A stretch of DNA of 64,000 nt from Synechococcus sp. LTW-R (GCF_014217875.1 NZ_CP059060.1:1178001-1242000), one strand, 5' to 3'. Positions 18,543 through 29,092 are shown, counted from the first letter of the stretch. Numbers and translations are program-made. The notes: a model not told the origin generated them from the letters alone.

Positions 18543-19939
18543 ATCCAGCCCCGCAACTTGCCCGGGTTCATCAACCCAGCTGGGTCGTAGGCCCGTTTGG
18601 CCTCCACCTGATCGGCATCCACCACCCCAAGCCCCCCGTCCTCAACGCTGATGACGTGGGGGTTGAACAGCAAACAGCCCAGGTCGCGGGCCTGATCGAT
18701 TAGCTCCTGCAGGGCCGAAGCACCCCGCCAGCGCACCAAGGGGAGACAGGCGAAGCGCTGCCGGCCCTGGCTGCGGACCGCCTCAAGGTGCCAAAGCAGG
18801 TCCTCGCCCCAGCGCTGCCGCAGGGCCTCCAACGCGGGGGCCTCCGGCTGGGGCAAGAGCAACTGCAAATAGGTCCAGCCCGGCTCCTGGCTGCGCACGT
18901 GCAGGGTCGTGTGGTTCCAGGTCAGCTCCCGCAGGGGAATGCCGCGACTCTGCCCTTGGGGTGCACTCCAGCTAAGACGCCCCCCCAGCTCCAGGACCCA
19001 GGACTCCAGGGCCGGGGTCGCATCCGGGGCCGCCAGAAGCAGAACGCGATGGGCAGCGCCGCTGGCGGCTGGGCACCCCTGGGGCCAGGGCAAGCGCGCA
19101 GCGACGGCGGCCTCCAGCAAACACAAGGCCTTCAGCTCCAGTGCTGAGGCCGCCAGCTGCTGGGCCGCCGCCAGGGCAGCCGACCAGTCCTCAAACTCCA
19201 GCACCCACTGCCGCCAGGCCACCGCCGGGGCGGAGGCCATCGTCAAGGCCGTGAAAATCCCATTGGTCCCATAGGCGTGGTTGAGGGGACGCGCAGCCCG
19301 GGCATCCAGCTGCAGCAGCCGCGGCTCGGGCTCGACCGTCACCATCTCGACCCCGAGCAGATGCCCGGGGTCCCGCAGGAATCCCCAGCGCAGCGAGCCA
19401 ATCCCGCCGGATCCACCGGCCACGTAGCCGCCCAGGCTGGCGGTGCGCACCGTGCTCGGCAGCAAGCGTTGCTCGCGGCCATGGGAGAGCAACTGGCGAT
19501 CCAACTCCGCCAGAACGATCCCAGGTTCAGCGGTAAACACGCCCGAGCTGGCATCCACCTCCCGCAGCCGGTTCAGGCCACTGGTCTCCAGCAGCAAGCC
19601 ACCGGCCAAGGGGATGCATTGGCCGTAATTCCCGGTTGCCGCGCCCCGCACCGTCAGGCTGACCCGATGGCGGCCGCAGGCCGCCGCCACCTGCAGCACC
19701 TCTGCGGCTGAGGTCACGCGAACGCCGATCTGGGCGCGCAGGCCACAGAGCAGCGGCTGAAGCACGGGCGAGTATACAAAGCCATCGGCCGCCAGGCTTT
19801 CCAGCTCCCCCCTACTTCGCAGCAAGGGCAAGCCAGCGGCCCTTAGATCCAAGGCCAGCGCCTCGAGCTGGGCGGCCGTTGCGGGGTCAGGGAGACCTGG
19901 GGGCAGGGCGCCCGGCAGGTCAGTCGTGATCTGCATCAT
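18539..19939 (-). CDS. FAD-linked oxidase (GlcD/D-lactate dehydrogenase-like)
   Basis: Flavoprotein of 466 residues with an N-terminal PCMH-type FAD-binding domain: RVTSAAEVLQVAAACG, LTVRGAATGNYGQCIP, VDASSGVFTAEPGI, TASLGGYVAGGSGGIGSLRWG. It ends YDPAGLMNPGKLRG, the C-terminal signature of FAD-linked oxidase family 4. It probably oxidises a 2-hydroxy acid, substrate not readable. The start ATG overlaps the stop of the upstream amidohydrolase gene by four bases, which implies a common pathway or operon. Confidence 0.85.
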   Translation of the reverse strand: MMQITTDLPGALPPGLPDPATAAQLEALALDLRAAGLPLLRSRGELESLAADGFVYSPVLQPLLCGLRAQIGVRVTSAAEVLQVAAACGRHRVSLTVRGAATGNYGQCIPLAGGLLLETSGLNRLREVDASSGVFTAEPGIVLAELDRQLLSHGREQRLLPSTVRTASLGGYVAGGSGGIGSLRWGFLRDPGHLLGVEMVTVEPEPRLLQLDARAARPLNHAYGTNGIFTALTMASAPAVAWRQWVLEFEDWSAALAAAQQLAASALELKALCLLEAAVAARLPWPQGCPAASGAAHRVLLLAAPDATPALESWVLELGGRLSWSAPQGQSRGIPLRELTWNHTTLHVRSQEPGWTYLQLLLPQPEAPALEALRQRWGEDLLWHLEAVRSQGRQRFACLPLVRWRGASALQELIDQARDLGCLLFNPHVISVEDGGLGVVDADQVEAKRAYDPAGLMNPGKLRGWI

Positions 19940-21213
19940 ACCACGTTGGCAAGCCGGACATCGGGATGGGCTTGATCAGGCAGCGGCAGCCAACGCCCCT
20001 GGCGCAACACCCGGCGCTGCGGGGAATGGGCCAGGAATTCAGCCCAACTGCCGGCGCTGGTTAACAGCAGATCCGCCGGTCCACCGACCCGCAACACCCC
20101 ATCCCAGGCCAAGCCCAAGAGCCGCGCCGGGGTCGTCGTGAATGGCATCAACCCTTGGCGCTCCCAGGGGGGGGTGTGGGTGGCACGGAAACTCAGACGC
20201 AACAAGTCGAGCGGGTCGAAATCACCGCCGGGGTACCAGGGGTCCTGGACGTTGTCGGCCCCCAGGGCCACCGCGACCCCCTCCTGTTGCAGCAAGCGCA
20301 GGGGGGCCAGGGGACGGAAACCCGAGCTGACGCTCTGCTCACGGCCCAGCAACCAGAAATTCGTAGTGGGCAAAGCCACCACCGCCACCCCCAAGCGCTG
20401 CAACCGCTGGGCCAAAGGCCTGGCCTGGGCGGCCTTCAACAGCCCCATGCTGCTGGCGTGGCTGCAGGTGATCGGCACCCCCGGGTGAAAGCGCTCCAGC
20501 CTCTGCACCAACAGCTGAACACCGGCGGCGGGGGCCTCGGAGGACTCATCGATGTGCAGGTCAATGCCGCAGCCCAGCTCCCCGGCCAACTGCAGCAGGG
20601 CGTCGAGGTCCGCCCCATCGCGCCCGCTGCTGGGGAAGGGGGGACCCAGAACTCCGCCCAGCAATCCACCCGCGGCGGCCACCCGCCGCGCCAAGGCCGA
20701 GCCCTCACTGGAGAGCCACTGAGACAGCGGCGCGAGGGCGACCAGTTGGAGCTCAATTCGGCCTGCCCAGCGCTGCTGCAGCTCGAGCAGGGCCTGCCAG
20801 CTGGGCTCAGCGCAGGGACCACCGCTATCGATATGACTGCGCAAACCCCGCAGGCCGTAGCGCCAGGCCCGCTCCAGGGCCCGCTCACCGCGCTGCAGCG
20901 CCTGCTCAGCCGTACGGCTTTGCCCTTCCTCGAGATTCAAGGCCAGGGCAGCCTGCATCCGGCCGCTGTAGTTGGGGAACTCCGGCCAACTGAAGGCCTT
21001 ATCGAGGTGGACATGGGGGTCCACCAATGGCGTCAGCGCCAAGGGCAAGCCTGAGCCGCCGCAGGGCTCGATGGCGCTGAGCTGCTCGCCCTGCCACCGC
21101 AACTCAACCGGTAATAGTCCCTGGGCATCGCCGCAGGGGAGATCGGTGCGCTCGGGATCCAGCAGGGCCCGCGGCACCAAACACTGCAGCCGCTGCTCGA
21201 GGCCTCGATCCAT
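19936..21213 (-). CDS. CodA-like amidohydrolase (cytosine-deaminase group)
   Basis: Metal-dependent amidohydrolase of 425 residues from ATG 21213 (MDRGLEQRLQC). Metal and catalytic residues match the cytosine deaminase subgroup: HVHLDKAF, SHIDSGG, LHIDESSEAP, SHASSM, and GADNVQDPWYPGGD for the last Asp. These enzymes deaminate or hydrolyse cyclic amines/amides; the actual substrate here is not determined. The gene sits 11 bases after the DUF4359 gene and overlaps the FAD oxidase, so three genes form one minus-strand operon. Confidence 0.87.
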   Translation of the reverse strand: MDRGLEQRLQCLVPRALLDPERTDLPCGDAQGLLPVELRWQGEQLSAIEPCGGSGLPLALTPLVDPHVHLDKAFSWPEFPNYSGRMQAALALNLEEGQSRTAEQALQRGERALERAWRYGLRGLRSHIDSGGPCAEPSWQALLELQQRWAGRIELQLVALAPLSQWLSSEGSALARRVAAAGGLLGGVLGPPFPSSGRDGADLDALLQLAGELGCGIDLHIDESSEAPAAGVQLLVQRLERFHPGVPITCSHASSMGLLKAAQARPLAQRLQRLGVAVVALPTTNFWLLGREQSVSSGFRPLAPLRLLQQEGVAVALGADNVQDPWYPGGDFDPLDLLRLSFRATHTPPWERQGLMPFTTTPARLLGLAWDGVLRVGGPADLLLTSAGSWAEFLAHSPQRRVLRQGRWLPLPDQAHPDVRLANVV

Positions 21214-21224
21214 TCCGAATGCGA

Positions 21225-21650
21225 TCAACGCTGCGCCAAACCCGGCGCCGCTTCCTCCGAACTCTGAACCACCAAGAGCTGCCCCGCCCCCCCCAAGGTA
21301 ACCGCGCGATAGCGGGGGATCGTCAGTCCCGGCAACAGGGTCTGACCACCCAGTTCGGTCGTGTAGACGCTGAACAGCCCGGCGTTGTAGCGGTGGCTGG
21401 AGGCCGCCGCCAATTGCCCCAACACCTTGCGCTGACTGGCCACCAGCTGGGGGCAGTCCTGAATCACCAGGCGCGCGATCAGGGGAAGGGATCCAGAGCC
21501 GCACAGCTCTCGGGAGGCGGCGCGCACCAATTGGTCCCCCGCGAAGGCCTCGAAGTCATCCGTCCCAGGATTGGTCACCGCCAACGCCACCACGGCCACA
21601 CCGGCCGCCGCGGCCCAGGTCCAACGCCCATCATCCGAAGAAGCAGCCAT
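21225..21650 (-). CDS. DUF4359 family protein
   Basis: A 141-residue protein starting at ATG 21650 (MAASSDDGRWTW) with one N-terminal membrane anchor (AAAAGVAVVALAVTNPG) and an extracytoplasmic part containing FEAFAGDQL and a YNAGLFSVYTTEL block, which matches the cyanobacterial DUF4359 pattern. Function unknown. First gene of the three-gene minus-strand run to 18539. Confidence 0.75.
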   Translation of the reverse strand: MAASSDDGRWTWAAAAGVAVVALAVTNPGTDDFEAFAGDQLVRAASRELCGSGSLPLIARLVIQDCPQLVASQRKVLGQLAAASSHRYNAGLFSVYTTELGGQTLLPGLTIPRYRAVTLGGAGQLLVVQSSEEAAPGLAQR

Positions 21651-21689
21651 CGATTGAGAGCCGTTGCATTGGTAGGATCTACGCGCCCT

Positions 21690-21763
21690 GGCGGGCGTAG
21701 CCAAGTGGTTAAGGCACCGGGTTGTGGTCCCGGCATTCGGGGGTTCAAGTCCCCTCGCTCGCC
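21690..21763 (+). tRNA. tRNA-His (anticodon GTG)
   Basis: A 74-base tRNA including the extra G at -1 that pairs with C73, the hallmark of tRNA-His. Acceptor GCGGGCG/CGCTCGC, D arm TAGCCAAGTGGTTAAGGCA, anticodon loop TTGTGGT, T loop TTCAAGT. It lies on the opposite strand to its neighbours. Confidence 0.96.
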
Positions 21764-21830
21764 CCTTCCAGAATCCCCTGATTCTCTCTGAGGGTCAGGG
21801 AATTCGCCCTATTTGGAGCAAATCGCAGCG

Positions 21831-22892
21831 TCAATCCAGGGCCGCCAGGAGCCCAGAGCTGCCGTGGCGCACCGGATCCCACACGTGCAGACCTGTAAGC
21901 GCTTGCAAAGACGCGCGCTCCTTCTCCGCCTGCTCCGCGGTCAACAGCGCGGTGTTCAGGCAGATCGCCCGGACCTTGGGATGCTGTCCGTCGGGGCGGG
22001 CCAGGGCCGCCAGGGCCTCATTGGCCGCGATCACCTCGGGGAGCGGCGGAATCGCCACCGGCACGGCACCCGGACGGGTGCGCACATGGGTCTGGCCGGC
22101 GCGGTGCACCAAGAGCAGGGCCGTCGGTTGGCTGCCGCGCATCAGGGGCAGGGTGGCCGTCGAACCGGGATGGCAGAGGGAGCCCTGCCCTTCCACCAGC
22201 ACCAAGGTCTCCGCCGTGGCGCCCTCGGCAGCCATCAGCACTGCCGCTTCCACCGCACCGGCGGCGTAGTCGACGCGCACCGCGTCCAAGGCCACGCCAT
22301 GACCACTGATCAAGATCCCGGCCTGACCGGTGCCGACAAAGCGCACATCGCGGCCCTGCCGCTGCCCCTCGCGCTGCAGCTCCAGGCAGGCGCTCATCTT
22401 GCCGACGGCCATGTCGGAGCCGACCGCCAGCACCCGCCGGCAGGGCAGCGCCGCCGAACGGGCCGTCGCCACATCCAGCTCGGGGGGCTCATGGCGCAGA
22501 TCCCAAATCCACTGCCCAGGAGCCAAAGCGACGGCCGCGAACTCCGGGTCATCCGCCAGACGGCTGTGCAAACCACTGGCCAGGCTCAATCCCGCCTGCA
22601 GGGCGTGGACCACATCGCGGCGCATCTCCAGCGGCAGCCGTCCACCGGAGGGGGCCAAGCCCACCACCGCCACCTCGGGGCCACAGGCCAAGGCCGCCTC
22701 CAAATCAGCCACCACAGGAACGGAGCGCTGAATGCCCGTGACCGCCTCCAGCGACGCGCCGGCATGGGCCGGGTCAATCACCGCGACGATCGGCCCGGAG
22801 CGATAGCGCAGCATCGCCAGGCCGGTTTTGCCCGAAAGGTTGTCCAGACCGCCGTGCTGCAGCAGCACCACCGGACGCTGAGCCGACAGCAT
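21831..22892 (-). CDS. DUF1611 protein, DgcN-like N-acetyltransferase
   Basis: A 353-residue protein of the DUF1611 family: Rossmann-like N-terminal part (VVLLQHGGLDNLSGKTG), a P-loop-like VGSDMAVGKMSA near residue 155, GTGQAGILISGHGV, and LVEGQGSLCHPG. In marine proteobacteria a DUF1611 protein (DgcN) acetylates D-glutamate and works with the epimerase DgcA encoded beside it. Here the next gene upstream is exactly such an epimerase, and its stop shares a base with this start (TGATG). Assignment to D-amino-acid use is by this pairing, not by specific residues. Confidence 0.8.
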   Translation of the reverse strand: MLSAQRPVVLLQHGGLDNLSGKTGLAMLRYRSGPIVAVIDPAHAGASLEAVTGIQRSVPVVADLEAALACGPEVAVVGLAPSGGRLPLEMRRDVVHALQAGLSLASGLHSRLADDPEFAAVALAPGQWIWDLRHEPPELDVATARSAALPCRRVLAVGSDMAVGKMSACLELQREGQRQGRDVRFVGTGQAGILISGHGVALDAVRVDYAAGAVEAAVLMAAEGATAETLVLVEGQGSLCHPGSTATLPLMRGSQPTALLLVHRAGQTHVRTRPGAVPVAIPPLPEVIAANEALAALARPDGQHPKVRAICLNTALLTAEQAEKERASLQALTGLHVWDPVRHGSSGLLAALD

Positions 22893-23947
22893 CAGCCCAC
22901 CTCCTGGACGCCCAGGCCCGGGCGGTCCGCTGGTGCCAGTCGATCCCCCTGGCGATCCGGCCCCGAGAAGGGGTCATCCACCAGGTTGAGGTGGCTGTCG
23001 AGGTCCGGCCAGTGCACCAAAGGCAGCAGTTGGGCGGCGCCGCTGTTGAGCAAGCCGCCATCGGAATAGCAACCGAGCATCACCTTCAAGCCCAAGCGAT
23101 GGGCGGTACGCGCCATGAGCAGTCCCTCGCTCAGCCCGCCGGATTTCACCAACTTGATGTTGATGCCATCGACATGGGGAGCCAGCCGCAGCAAATCGTT
23201 CAAGTCCCAGCAACTCTCATCAGCCACCAGGGGAATGGGCGCCAAGCGATGCAACGCCGCAAAGCCAGCCCGATCCGCCTCCCGATCCGCCAGGGGCGGT
23301 AGGGGCTGCTCCACCAGCACCACCCCCTGATCGGCCAACCACGGAATCATTTGGCGCGCACCCGCGAGGTCCCAACCGCCATTGGCATCAATCTGCAGCT
23401 CATCGCCGGGATGCAGGGCCGCCCTCACCCCCTCCACGAGCTGCCGGTCGTGGGCCAAACCATCGGGGGAGCCCAGCTTCAACTTCACCCGTGTGGCCGG
23501 CAAGAGCTGCCGCCAACGCTCCAGCCGCGCCAGCACCGACGCCAGCGATCCCAGTCCGAGGGTGACGCTGGTGGCCACACAGGCCGCGGGATCCAAGCCC
23601 CAAAGCCGATGCAGGGGTTGCCCGAGCCGCTGTCCCCACCAGTCGTGCAGCGCCAGATCCAAACCGCATCGGGCCGGGGGGCTGAGCCCAGCCAGGAGGG
23701 GCTCCAGGGCCTGACGGGGTTGGGGCCCGAGAGACTCCAGCCGTGGCGCCAGGGCCTCGAGCTCGGCGGCAATGGCGTCGGTCGCGTAGTGCCGGTGCCC
23801 CGTATCGAAGCCACCGGTCTCCCCCCGGCCCGTGATGCCGTCCTGCTCCAGCTCCAGCAGCAGGTGCTCGACAGCAGAGGTCGTGCCGCGGCTAATGGCC
23901 AAGGGCACCGCTTTGCTGAGGCGAAAACGGCTCAGACGGAGGCGCAT
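22892..23947 (-). CDS. enolase-superfamily epimerase (dipeptide epimerase / DgcA-like)
   Basis: A 351-residue member of the muconate lactonising subgroup. The capping domain is at the N-terminus; the barrel shows the KxK pair (RVKLKLGS), metal ligands DANGGW, VEQPLP, ADESCWD, and the second catalytic Lys in NIKLVKSGG. This set is that of L-Ala-D/L-Glu epimerases and of N-acetyl-D-glutamate racemase (DgcA). The downstream DUF1611 partner favours the latter or a peptidoglycan-derived substrate. It is divergent from miaB with about 70 bases between them. Confidence 0.85.
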   Translation of the reverse strand: MRLRLSRFRLSKAVPLAISRGTTSAVEHLLLELEQDGITGRGETGGFDTGHRHYATDAIAAELEALAPRLESLGPQPRQALEPLLAGLSPPARCGLDLALHDWWGQRLGQPLHRLWGLDPAACVATSVTLGLGSLASVLARLERWRQLLPATRVKLKLGSPDGLAHDRQLVEGVRAALHPGDELQIDANGGWDLAGARQMIPWLADQGVVLVEQPLPPLADREADRAGFAALHRLAPIPLVADESCWDLNDLLRLAPHVDGINIKLVKSGGLSEGLLMARTAHRLGLKVMLGCYSDGGLLNSGAAQLLPLVHWPDLDSHLNLVDDPFSGPDRQGDRLAPADRPGLGVQEVG

Positions 23948-24017
23948 CGGGACTCAACGGCCCCTTCAAGCTGGCACGGATCACAGTGGCGCGCCGCCCA
24001 TACCGGAAACTGGTGGC

Positions 24018-25403
24018 ATGACGGCGACACAACTGAGCGCTCCCCAAGCCACAACGGGACGGGGCAGCTACTGGATCACGACCTTCGGCTGCCAGATGAA
24101 CAAGGCGGATTCCGAGCGCATGGCCGGGATCCTCGAATCCATGGGCTACAGCGAGGCCACGGCTGAACTCGAGGCCGATCTGGTCCTCTACAACACCTGC
24201 ACGATCCGCGATAACGCTGAGCAGAAGGTCTACAGCTATCTAGGGCGCCAAGCCCAGCGCAAGCGCACCAACCCCAACCTCACCCTGGTGGTTGCCGGTT
24301 GCGTCGCCCAACAGGAAGGGGAATCACTGCTGCGCCGGGTGCCCGAACTGGACCTAGTGATGGGGCCCCAGCACGCCAATCGCCTCGATGTTCTGCTGAA
24401 CCAGGTGGAGCAGGGCCAGCAGGTGGTGGCCACCGAAGAGCACCACATCCTTGAGGACATCACCACCGCCCGCCGGGACAGCAGCATCTGCGGCTGGGTC
24501 AACGTGATTTACGGCTGCAACGAGCGCTGCACCTACTGCGTCGTTCCCTCGGTGCGCGGCAAGGAGCAATCGCGCTTGCCCGAGGCGATCAAGCTGGAGA
24601 TGGAGGGCCTGGCCGCCCAAGGCTTCAAGGAGATCACCCTGCTGGGGCAAAACATTGATGCCTACGGCCGTGACCTGCCCGGAATCACCCCGGAGGGGCG
24701 CCGGCAGCACACCCTCACCGATCTCCTCCAGTTCGTCCATGACGTGGAGGGGATTGAGCGCATCCGCTTCGCCACCAGCCACCCCCGCTACTTCACGGAA
24801 CGGCTGATCGACGCCTGCGCCGACCTACCCAAGGTCTGCGAGCACTTCCACGTCCCCTTCCAGAGCGGCGACGACGATGTCCTCAAGGCGATGGCCCGGG
24901 GCTACACCGTGGAGCGTTACCGCCGCATCATCGACCGCATCCGCGATCGCATGCCCGACGCCTCGATCAGCGCCGATGTGATCGTTGCCTTCCCTGGAGA
25001 AACGGACGCGCAGTACCGGCGCACGCTGGATCTGATCGATGAGATCGGCTTCGACCAGGTCAACACCGCCGCGTATTCCCCACGGCCCAACACCCCCGCG
25101 GCCGACTGGCCCAACCAGTTGAGCGAAGAGGTCAAAGTGCAACGGCTCCAGGAGATCAACGCCCTGGTGGAGCGCAAGGCCAAGGAGCGCAGCGCCCGCT
25201 ACGCCGGCCGCACCGAGCAAGTGCTGGTGGAGGGGGTGAACCCGAAACAGGCCGATCAGGTGATGGGGCGAACCCGCACGAACCGGCTGACCTTCTTCCC
25301 CGCGGCCCGCGCCGGTGGAGGCCAATGGCAAGCCGGCGATCTGGTGGATGTGCGCATCGAGGAGGTCCGGGCGTTCTCCCTCAGCGGAGTAGCCCTGTCC
25401 TGA
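24018..25403 (+). CDS. miaB: tRNA-2-methylthio-N6-dimethylallyladenosine synthase
   Basis: Radical-SAM methylthiotransferase acting on A37 of tRNAs after MiaA. The 461-residue product has the N-terminal UPF0004 domain with its three cluster cysteines ([30 protein letters not shown]), the radical-SAM CxxxCxxC in [16 protein letters not shown], and a C-terminal TRAM domain. ATG 24018 gives the normal length; the frame upstream overlaps the divergent epimerase gene. Confidence 0.97.
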   Translation: MTATQLSAPQATTGRGSYWITTFGCQMNKADSERMAGILESMGYSEATAELEADLVLYNTCTIRDNAEQKVYSYLGRQAQRKRTNPNLTLVVAGCVAQQEGESLLRRVPELDLVMGPQHANRLDVLLNQVEQGQQVVATEEHHILEDITTARRDSSICGWVNVIYGCNERCTYCVVPSVRGKEQSRLPEAIKLEMEGLAAQGFKEITLLGQNIDAYGRDLPGITPEGRRQHTLTDLLQFVHDVEGIERIRFATSHPRYFTERLIDACADLPKVCEHFHVPFQSGDDDVLKAMARGYTVERYRRIIDRIRDRMPDASISADVIVAFPGETDAQYRRTLDLIDEIGFDQVNTAAYSPRPNTPAADWPNQLSEEVKVQRLQEINALVERKAKERSARYAGRTEQVLVEGVNPKQADQVMGRTRTNRLTFFPAARAGGGQWQAGDLVDVRIEEVRAFSLSGVALS

Positions 25404-25456
25404 CGCTGGCTAAGGGCTGAATCACTGATACGTTTGGCCCCTGATCTGACGCCCCT

Positions 25457-26551
25457 ATGAGCTCCGAAGCCATCAAGTTGGGTTTGGTGTTTGGGGGTGT
25501 TTCTGGCGAGCACGCCGTCTCGATTCGCTCGGCCAACACCGTCGCCGCGGCCCTGCGTTCAGGAGCTAATGCCCAGCGCTACCAAGTCGATTGCTTTTAC
25601 ATCGACCAGTGGGGGCACTGGTGGCCGCCGGCGGTCGCCGACGCGGTCCTGGCCAAAGGCACCCCCGCCGAGCGCAGCGAACTACCGGCAGCCCCGCTGA
25701 GACAGGGGTTTCAAGGCTTCCCCGAAGGCGCCCTCGACATGGAGCTCTGGGTGCCCGTACTCCACGGCCCCAATGGCGAAGACGGAACCATCCAGGGGCT
25801 GTTCAGCCTGATGCAGGTGCCCTTCGTCGGTTCAGGGGTCCTGGGGTCCGCGGTGGGGATGGACAAACAGGCCATGAAGGCCGCCTTTGCCGCCGCCGGC
25901 CTGCCCCAAGTGCCCTACGCCTGCGTGGATGCCAGCGAGCTCGAAGCTGAGCCCGAAACCCTCGCCCAACGCCTGGAGAGCCAACTGGGGTACCCCTGCT
26001 TCATCAAGCCCGCCAACCTGGGCTCCTCGGTCGGCATCAGCAAGGCCAGCAACCGCGCTGAGCTGCTCCAGGGACTCGCCCTCGCCGCCCAGCACGATCC
26101 CCGGATGGTGGTGGAGCAAGGCATCCAAGCCCGCGAACTGGAATGCGCCGTCCTCGGCTGCCAACAGATGCGCGCCTCGGTGCTCGGCGAGATCTGCTTT
26201 GACGCTGACTGGTACGACTACGAAACCAAATACAGCGACGGCAAAAGCCACACCGTCATCCCCGCCGAGGTGTCCGAGGCCCTGAGTGAGCGGGCACGGA
26301 CCATGGCCATCGCCGCCTGCCGAGCGGTCGGTGCGTCGGGGCTCGCCCGGGTGGACTTCTTCTATGAGGAGAGCAGCGGATCGCTCTGGCTGAACGAGAT
26401 CAACACCCTGCCCGGCTTCACGAGCCAGAGCATGTACCCGATGCTCTGGGCCAAGACCGGGTTACCGCTTGAGGAGTTGGTGAACGAATTGGTGCAGTTA
26501 GCGCAAGAATCGGCCCAGCCCAGCCACGCCAGGAGGACCGAAGCGGCATGA
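25457..26551 (+). CDS. ddl: D-alanine--D-alanine ligase
   Basis: ATP-grasp ligase making D-Ala-D-Ala for the peptidoglycan stem. The 364 residues include [44 protein letters not shown], and the metal-binding [17 protein letters not shown]. It begins ddl-membrane protein-ftsQ-ftsZ, the division and cell-wall cluster; its stop overlaps the next start (ATGA). Confidence 0.97.
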   Translation: MSSEAIKLGLVFGGVSGEHAVSIRSANTVAAALRSGANAQRYQVDCFYIDQWGHWWPPAVADAVLAKGTPAERSELPAAPLRQGFQGFPEGALDMELWVPVLHGPNGEDGTIQGLFSLMQVPFVGSGVLGSAVGMDKQAMKAAFAAAGLPQVPYACVDASELEAEPETLAQRLESQLGYPCFIKPANLGSSVGISKASNRAELLQGLALAAQHDPRMVVEQGIQARELECAVLGCQQMRASVLGEICFDADWYDYETKYSDGKSHTVIPAEVSEALSERARTMAIAACRAVGASGLARVDFFYEESSGSLWLNEINTLPGFTSQSMYPMLWAKTGLPLEELVNELVQLAQESAQPSHARRTEAA

Positions 26552-26958
26552 GTCACGGTCTGATCTGGCTCCCCCTGCTGGTGATCTTTCCCCTGATCAC
26601 CGCCCTCGGCTGGCTGGAGCGACGCCGCCAGAACCTCTTTCGAGCTTGGGCGGAAGGGGCTGAACTCTCCAAGCTCGACGACGGCGGCGGCGCCCGTCTG
26701 ATCGACGGCACCGTTGCCTGGTGCGTCTTTGAGTCCGGAAAGCTCAACGAGAAGGGATGCTTTGAAGTCAAAGGACTCGATCAGGTCGATTTGCTGGCCC
26801 TGGGCTCCGGCGAGGCGCCCCTGACGGAGGAAGCCCAGGGGGCTTGCCGGTTACGGCTGATGGGGAACGGTCAACAGGCCGATGTTCCCTTTGCCGACGC
26901 TGAGCGCGCCCGCCGCTGGCGGGATCAGCTGATGTCGCGCTCCCGCTGCGAATTGTGA
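26548..26958 (+). CDS. small membrane protein of unknown function between ddl and ftsQ
   Basis: A 136-residue protein with one N-terminal membrane segment ([20 protein letters not shown]) and a soluble domain. It overlaps ddl by four bases at its start and ftsQ by four bases at its end, so it belongs to the cell-wall/division operon. I recognise no family. Confidence 0.8.
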   Translation: MSHGLIWLPLLVIFPLITALGWLERRRQNLFRAWAEGAELSKLDDGGGARLIDGTVAWCVFESGKLNEKGCFEVKGLDQVDLLALGSGEAPLTEEAQGACRLRLMGNGQQADVPFADAERARRWRDQLMSRSRCEL

Positions 26959-27794
26959 GCACGGCCTCCTCGCGCTCCGGCCAGGCCCTCGAGCGCAGAC
27001 GCCAACTCAGGCAAGAACGCCGGCAAGAGCGTTGGAAGCAGATCTGGCGCATTGCCGTCCTGGCGGGAAGCGCTGGGGCCCTGGGATGGGGGCTGCTCAA
27101 ACAGGGTTGGGTCGTTCGCGATCCCGATCAGATCGAAGTGCTGGGGAGCCGCCAGGTCAGCCGGGCCCAGGTCATCCGTGAGGGCAACCTGCAAGTGCCG
27201 CTGCCCCTGCTGACGCTCCAGCCCAAGCAGCTGGCCCAACGCCTCTCGGCGGGCCTGCCGGTCGAACAGGTCCAGATCAATCGGCTGATGCTCCCCCCTC
27301 GGCTGCAGATCTCCCTGGTGGATCGGGAAGCCGTCGCCCAGGCCCAACGCCGCAGCCGCAAGGGCTTCGAGATGGGCTACGTCGATCGACTAGGCAACTG
27401 GATGACCCGGCGTCAACAACTGGCCGGCGCCCCGGCCACCGCACCCACGGTGCTCGTCCTGGGTTGGCAGGACCGACTGCGGCCAGCCCTGGCTCAAGTC
27501 CTGGCGGAGCGGGACGCCCTCGGCAGCCCCTTGCTGCAGGTGCGTTTTGAGGCCAACGGCAGCCTTTGGCTTCGGACCGCGGCCCTGGGCGACATCCACC
27601 TCGGCCCCACGGACGACAAGTTGGCGAAGCGCCTCGATGTGCTGCGCCACCTCTCCGCCGAGCTCCCCGGGCAGATCCGCAACCTGAAGCTGCAATCGAT
27701 TGATCTCAGCGATCCAGATCAACCCGAACTGGGTCTACCGGCAAAAGCCAAACCCAAAGCAGCGCCCACCAAGGTCACGGCCCGCAACCCCTAG
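26955..27794 (+). CDS. ftsQ: cell division protein FtsQ
   Basis: Bitopic divisome protein, 279 residues, GTG start at 26955. It has a basic cytoplasmic tail (residues 1-30), one membrane helix (IAVLAGSAGALGWGLL), then a POTRA domain (DQIEVLGSRQVSRAQVIREG) and the FtsQ beta domain with DRLGNWM. The Pro/Lys-rich tail at the end is dispensable-looking. Operon position between ddl and ftsZ supports the call. Confidence 0.9.
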   Translation: MSTASSRSGQALERRRQLRQERRQERWKQIWRIAVLAGSAGALGWGLLKQGWVVRDPDQIEVLGSRQVSRAQVIREGNLQVPLPLLTLQPKQLAQRLSAGLPVEQVQINRLMLPPRLQISLVDREAVAQAQRRSRKGFEMGYVDRLGNWMTRRQQLAGAPATAPTVLVLGWQDRLRPALAQVLAERDALGSPLLQVRFEANGSLWLRTAALGDIHLGPTDDKLAKRLDVLRHLSAELPGQIRNLKLQSIDLSDPDQPELGLPAKAKPKAAPTKVTARNP

Positions 27795-27890
27795 GCAAAA
27801 CCCGTAAACGGTGACAGGGCGTTGCGCGAAAGCCCTTGGCCAGCAAAGGTATGTCGATCTAAGCCTGTGATCGGCAGGATCAACGACATA

Positions 27891-29033
27891 ATGCAGCGAA
27901 GCACCAACGGCACTGCACCTGCTATGGAGATCGCACCCGAGGGCCTCAGTGCCGTCACCAGCAATGGCTCGGCGGGGATCGTGCCTAGTCAGTCCGCACG
28001 GATCGAGGTGATCGGCGTGGGCGGCGGCGGCAGCAATGCCGTGGGCCGCATGATCCTCTCGGATCTCGAAGGTGTTGGATATCGCGTACTGAATACCGAT
28101 GCGCAGGCCCTCCTGCAATCCGCAGCGAAGCAGCGGGTCCAGCTCGGTCAGAAGCTGACCCGTGGCCTGGGGGCCGGCGGGAACCCCGCCATCGGTCAGA
28201 AAGCCGCTGAAGAGTCCCGCACGGACCTGGCCCAGACCCTCCAGGGTGCGGATCTGGTCTTCATCGCCGCTGGCATGGGCGGCGGCACCGGCACCGGTGC
28301 AGCACCGGTCGTGGCCGAAGTCGCCAAGGAGTGCGGCGCCCTGACCGTGGGCATCGTCACCAAACCGTTTGGCTTCGAAGGTCGCCGCCGCATGCGTCAG
28401 GCCGAGGAGGGCATTGCCCGCCTCTCCGAGCACGTGGACACCCTGATCGTGATCCCGAACGATCGCCTGCGGGAAGCCATCGCTGGCGCCCCGCTGCAGG
28501 ATGCCTTCCGCGCCGCTGACGACGTCCTGCGCATGGGCGTCAAGGGCATCACCGACATCATCACCAAGCCCGGCCTGGTCAACGTCGACTTCGCCGATGT
28601 CCGCTCGGTCATGAACGATGCCGGCACGGCGCTGCTGGGTCTGGGTGTGGGCTCCGGCCGCTCCCGCGCCAGCGAAGCCGCCCAGGCAGCCATCAACAGC
28701 CCGCTGCTCGAGTCGGCCCGGATCGACGGAGCCAAGGGCTGCGTGATCAACATCAGCGGCGGCAAGGACATGACCCTCGAGGACATGACCACCGCCTCCG
28801 AGGTGATCTACGACGTGGTCGACCCCGAGGCCAACATCATTGTTGGTGCCGTGGTGGACGAGAAGCTGGAAGGCGAGATCCACGTGACGGTGATCGCCAC
28901 GGGCTTCGAAGGCGGCGGCGCCTATCGCCCCGAGCGGCCCTTGAACAGCTTTGTCGCCGGCGATAGCGGTGAAGGTGATCTACCCGGCGCGGCGATCCCC
29001 TCCTTCCTGCTCAACCGCCAGAACAACAACTGA
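27891..29033 (+). CDS. ftsZ: cell division protein FtsZ
   Basis: Tubulin-like GTPase that forms the Z ring. From ATG 27891 it has 380 residues: [14 protein letters not shown], the GTP-binding loop [14 protein letters not shown], the synergy loop [11 protein letters not shown], and a C-terminal tail ending [13 protein letters not shown]. An alternative start is ATG 27924 ([10 protein letters not shown]); neither has a strong ribosome site, and the frame is open to TTG 27822. Transcription ends at the strong hairpin 29053-29081. Confidence 0.96.
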   Translation: MQRSTNGTAPAMEIAPEGLSAVTSNGSAGIVPSQSARIEVIGVGGGGSNAVGRMILSDLEGVGYRVLNTDAQALLQSAAKQRVQLGQKLTRGLGAGGNPAIGQKAAEESRTDLAQTLQGADLVFIAAGMGGGTGTGAAPVVAEVAKECGALTVGIVTKPFGFEGRRRMRQAEEGIARLSEHVDTLIVIPNDRLREAIAGAPLQDAFRAADDVLRMGVKGITDIITKPGLVNVDFADVRSVMNDAGTALLGLGVGSGRSRASEAAQAAINSPLLESARIDGAKGCVINISGGKDMTLEDMTTASEVIYDVVDPEANIIVGAVVDEKLEGEIHVTVIATGFEGGGAYRPERPLNSFVAGDSGEGDLPGAAIPSFLLNRQNNN

Positions 29034-29052
29034 GCCCAGCGCTCAACGCAGC

Positions 29053-29081
29053 AAAAAGGGGCCCAGTGGGCCCCTTTTTTT
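29053..29081. terminator. strong bidirectional terminator after ftsZ
   Basis: AAAAAGGGGCCC-AGT-GGGCCCCTTTTTTT: a 7-bp GC stem extended by A-T pairs, with T runs on both strands. On the plus strand it closes the ftsZ transcript; on the minus strand it can end the SRP RNA. Confidence 0.95.
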
Positions 29082-29092
29082 GTCGCTGGATT

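Noticed and set aside
21813-23069. 418-residue plus-strand frame
   Set aside because: Antisense shadow of the DUF1611 and epimerase genes, Gln/His/Arg-rich and without family blocks.
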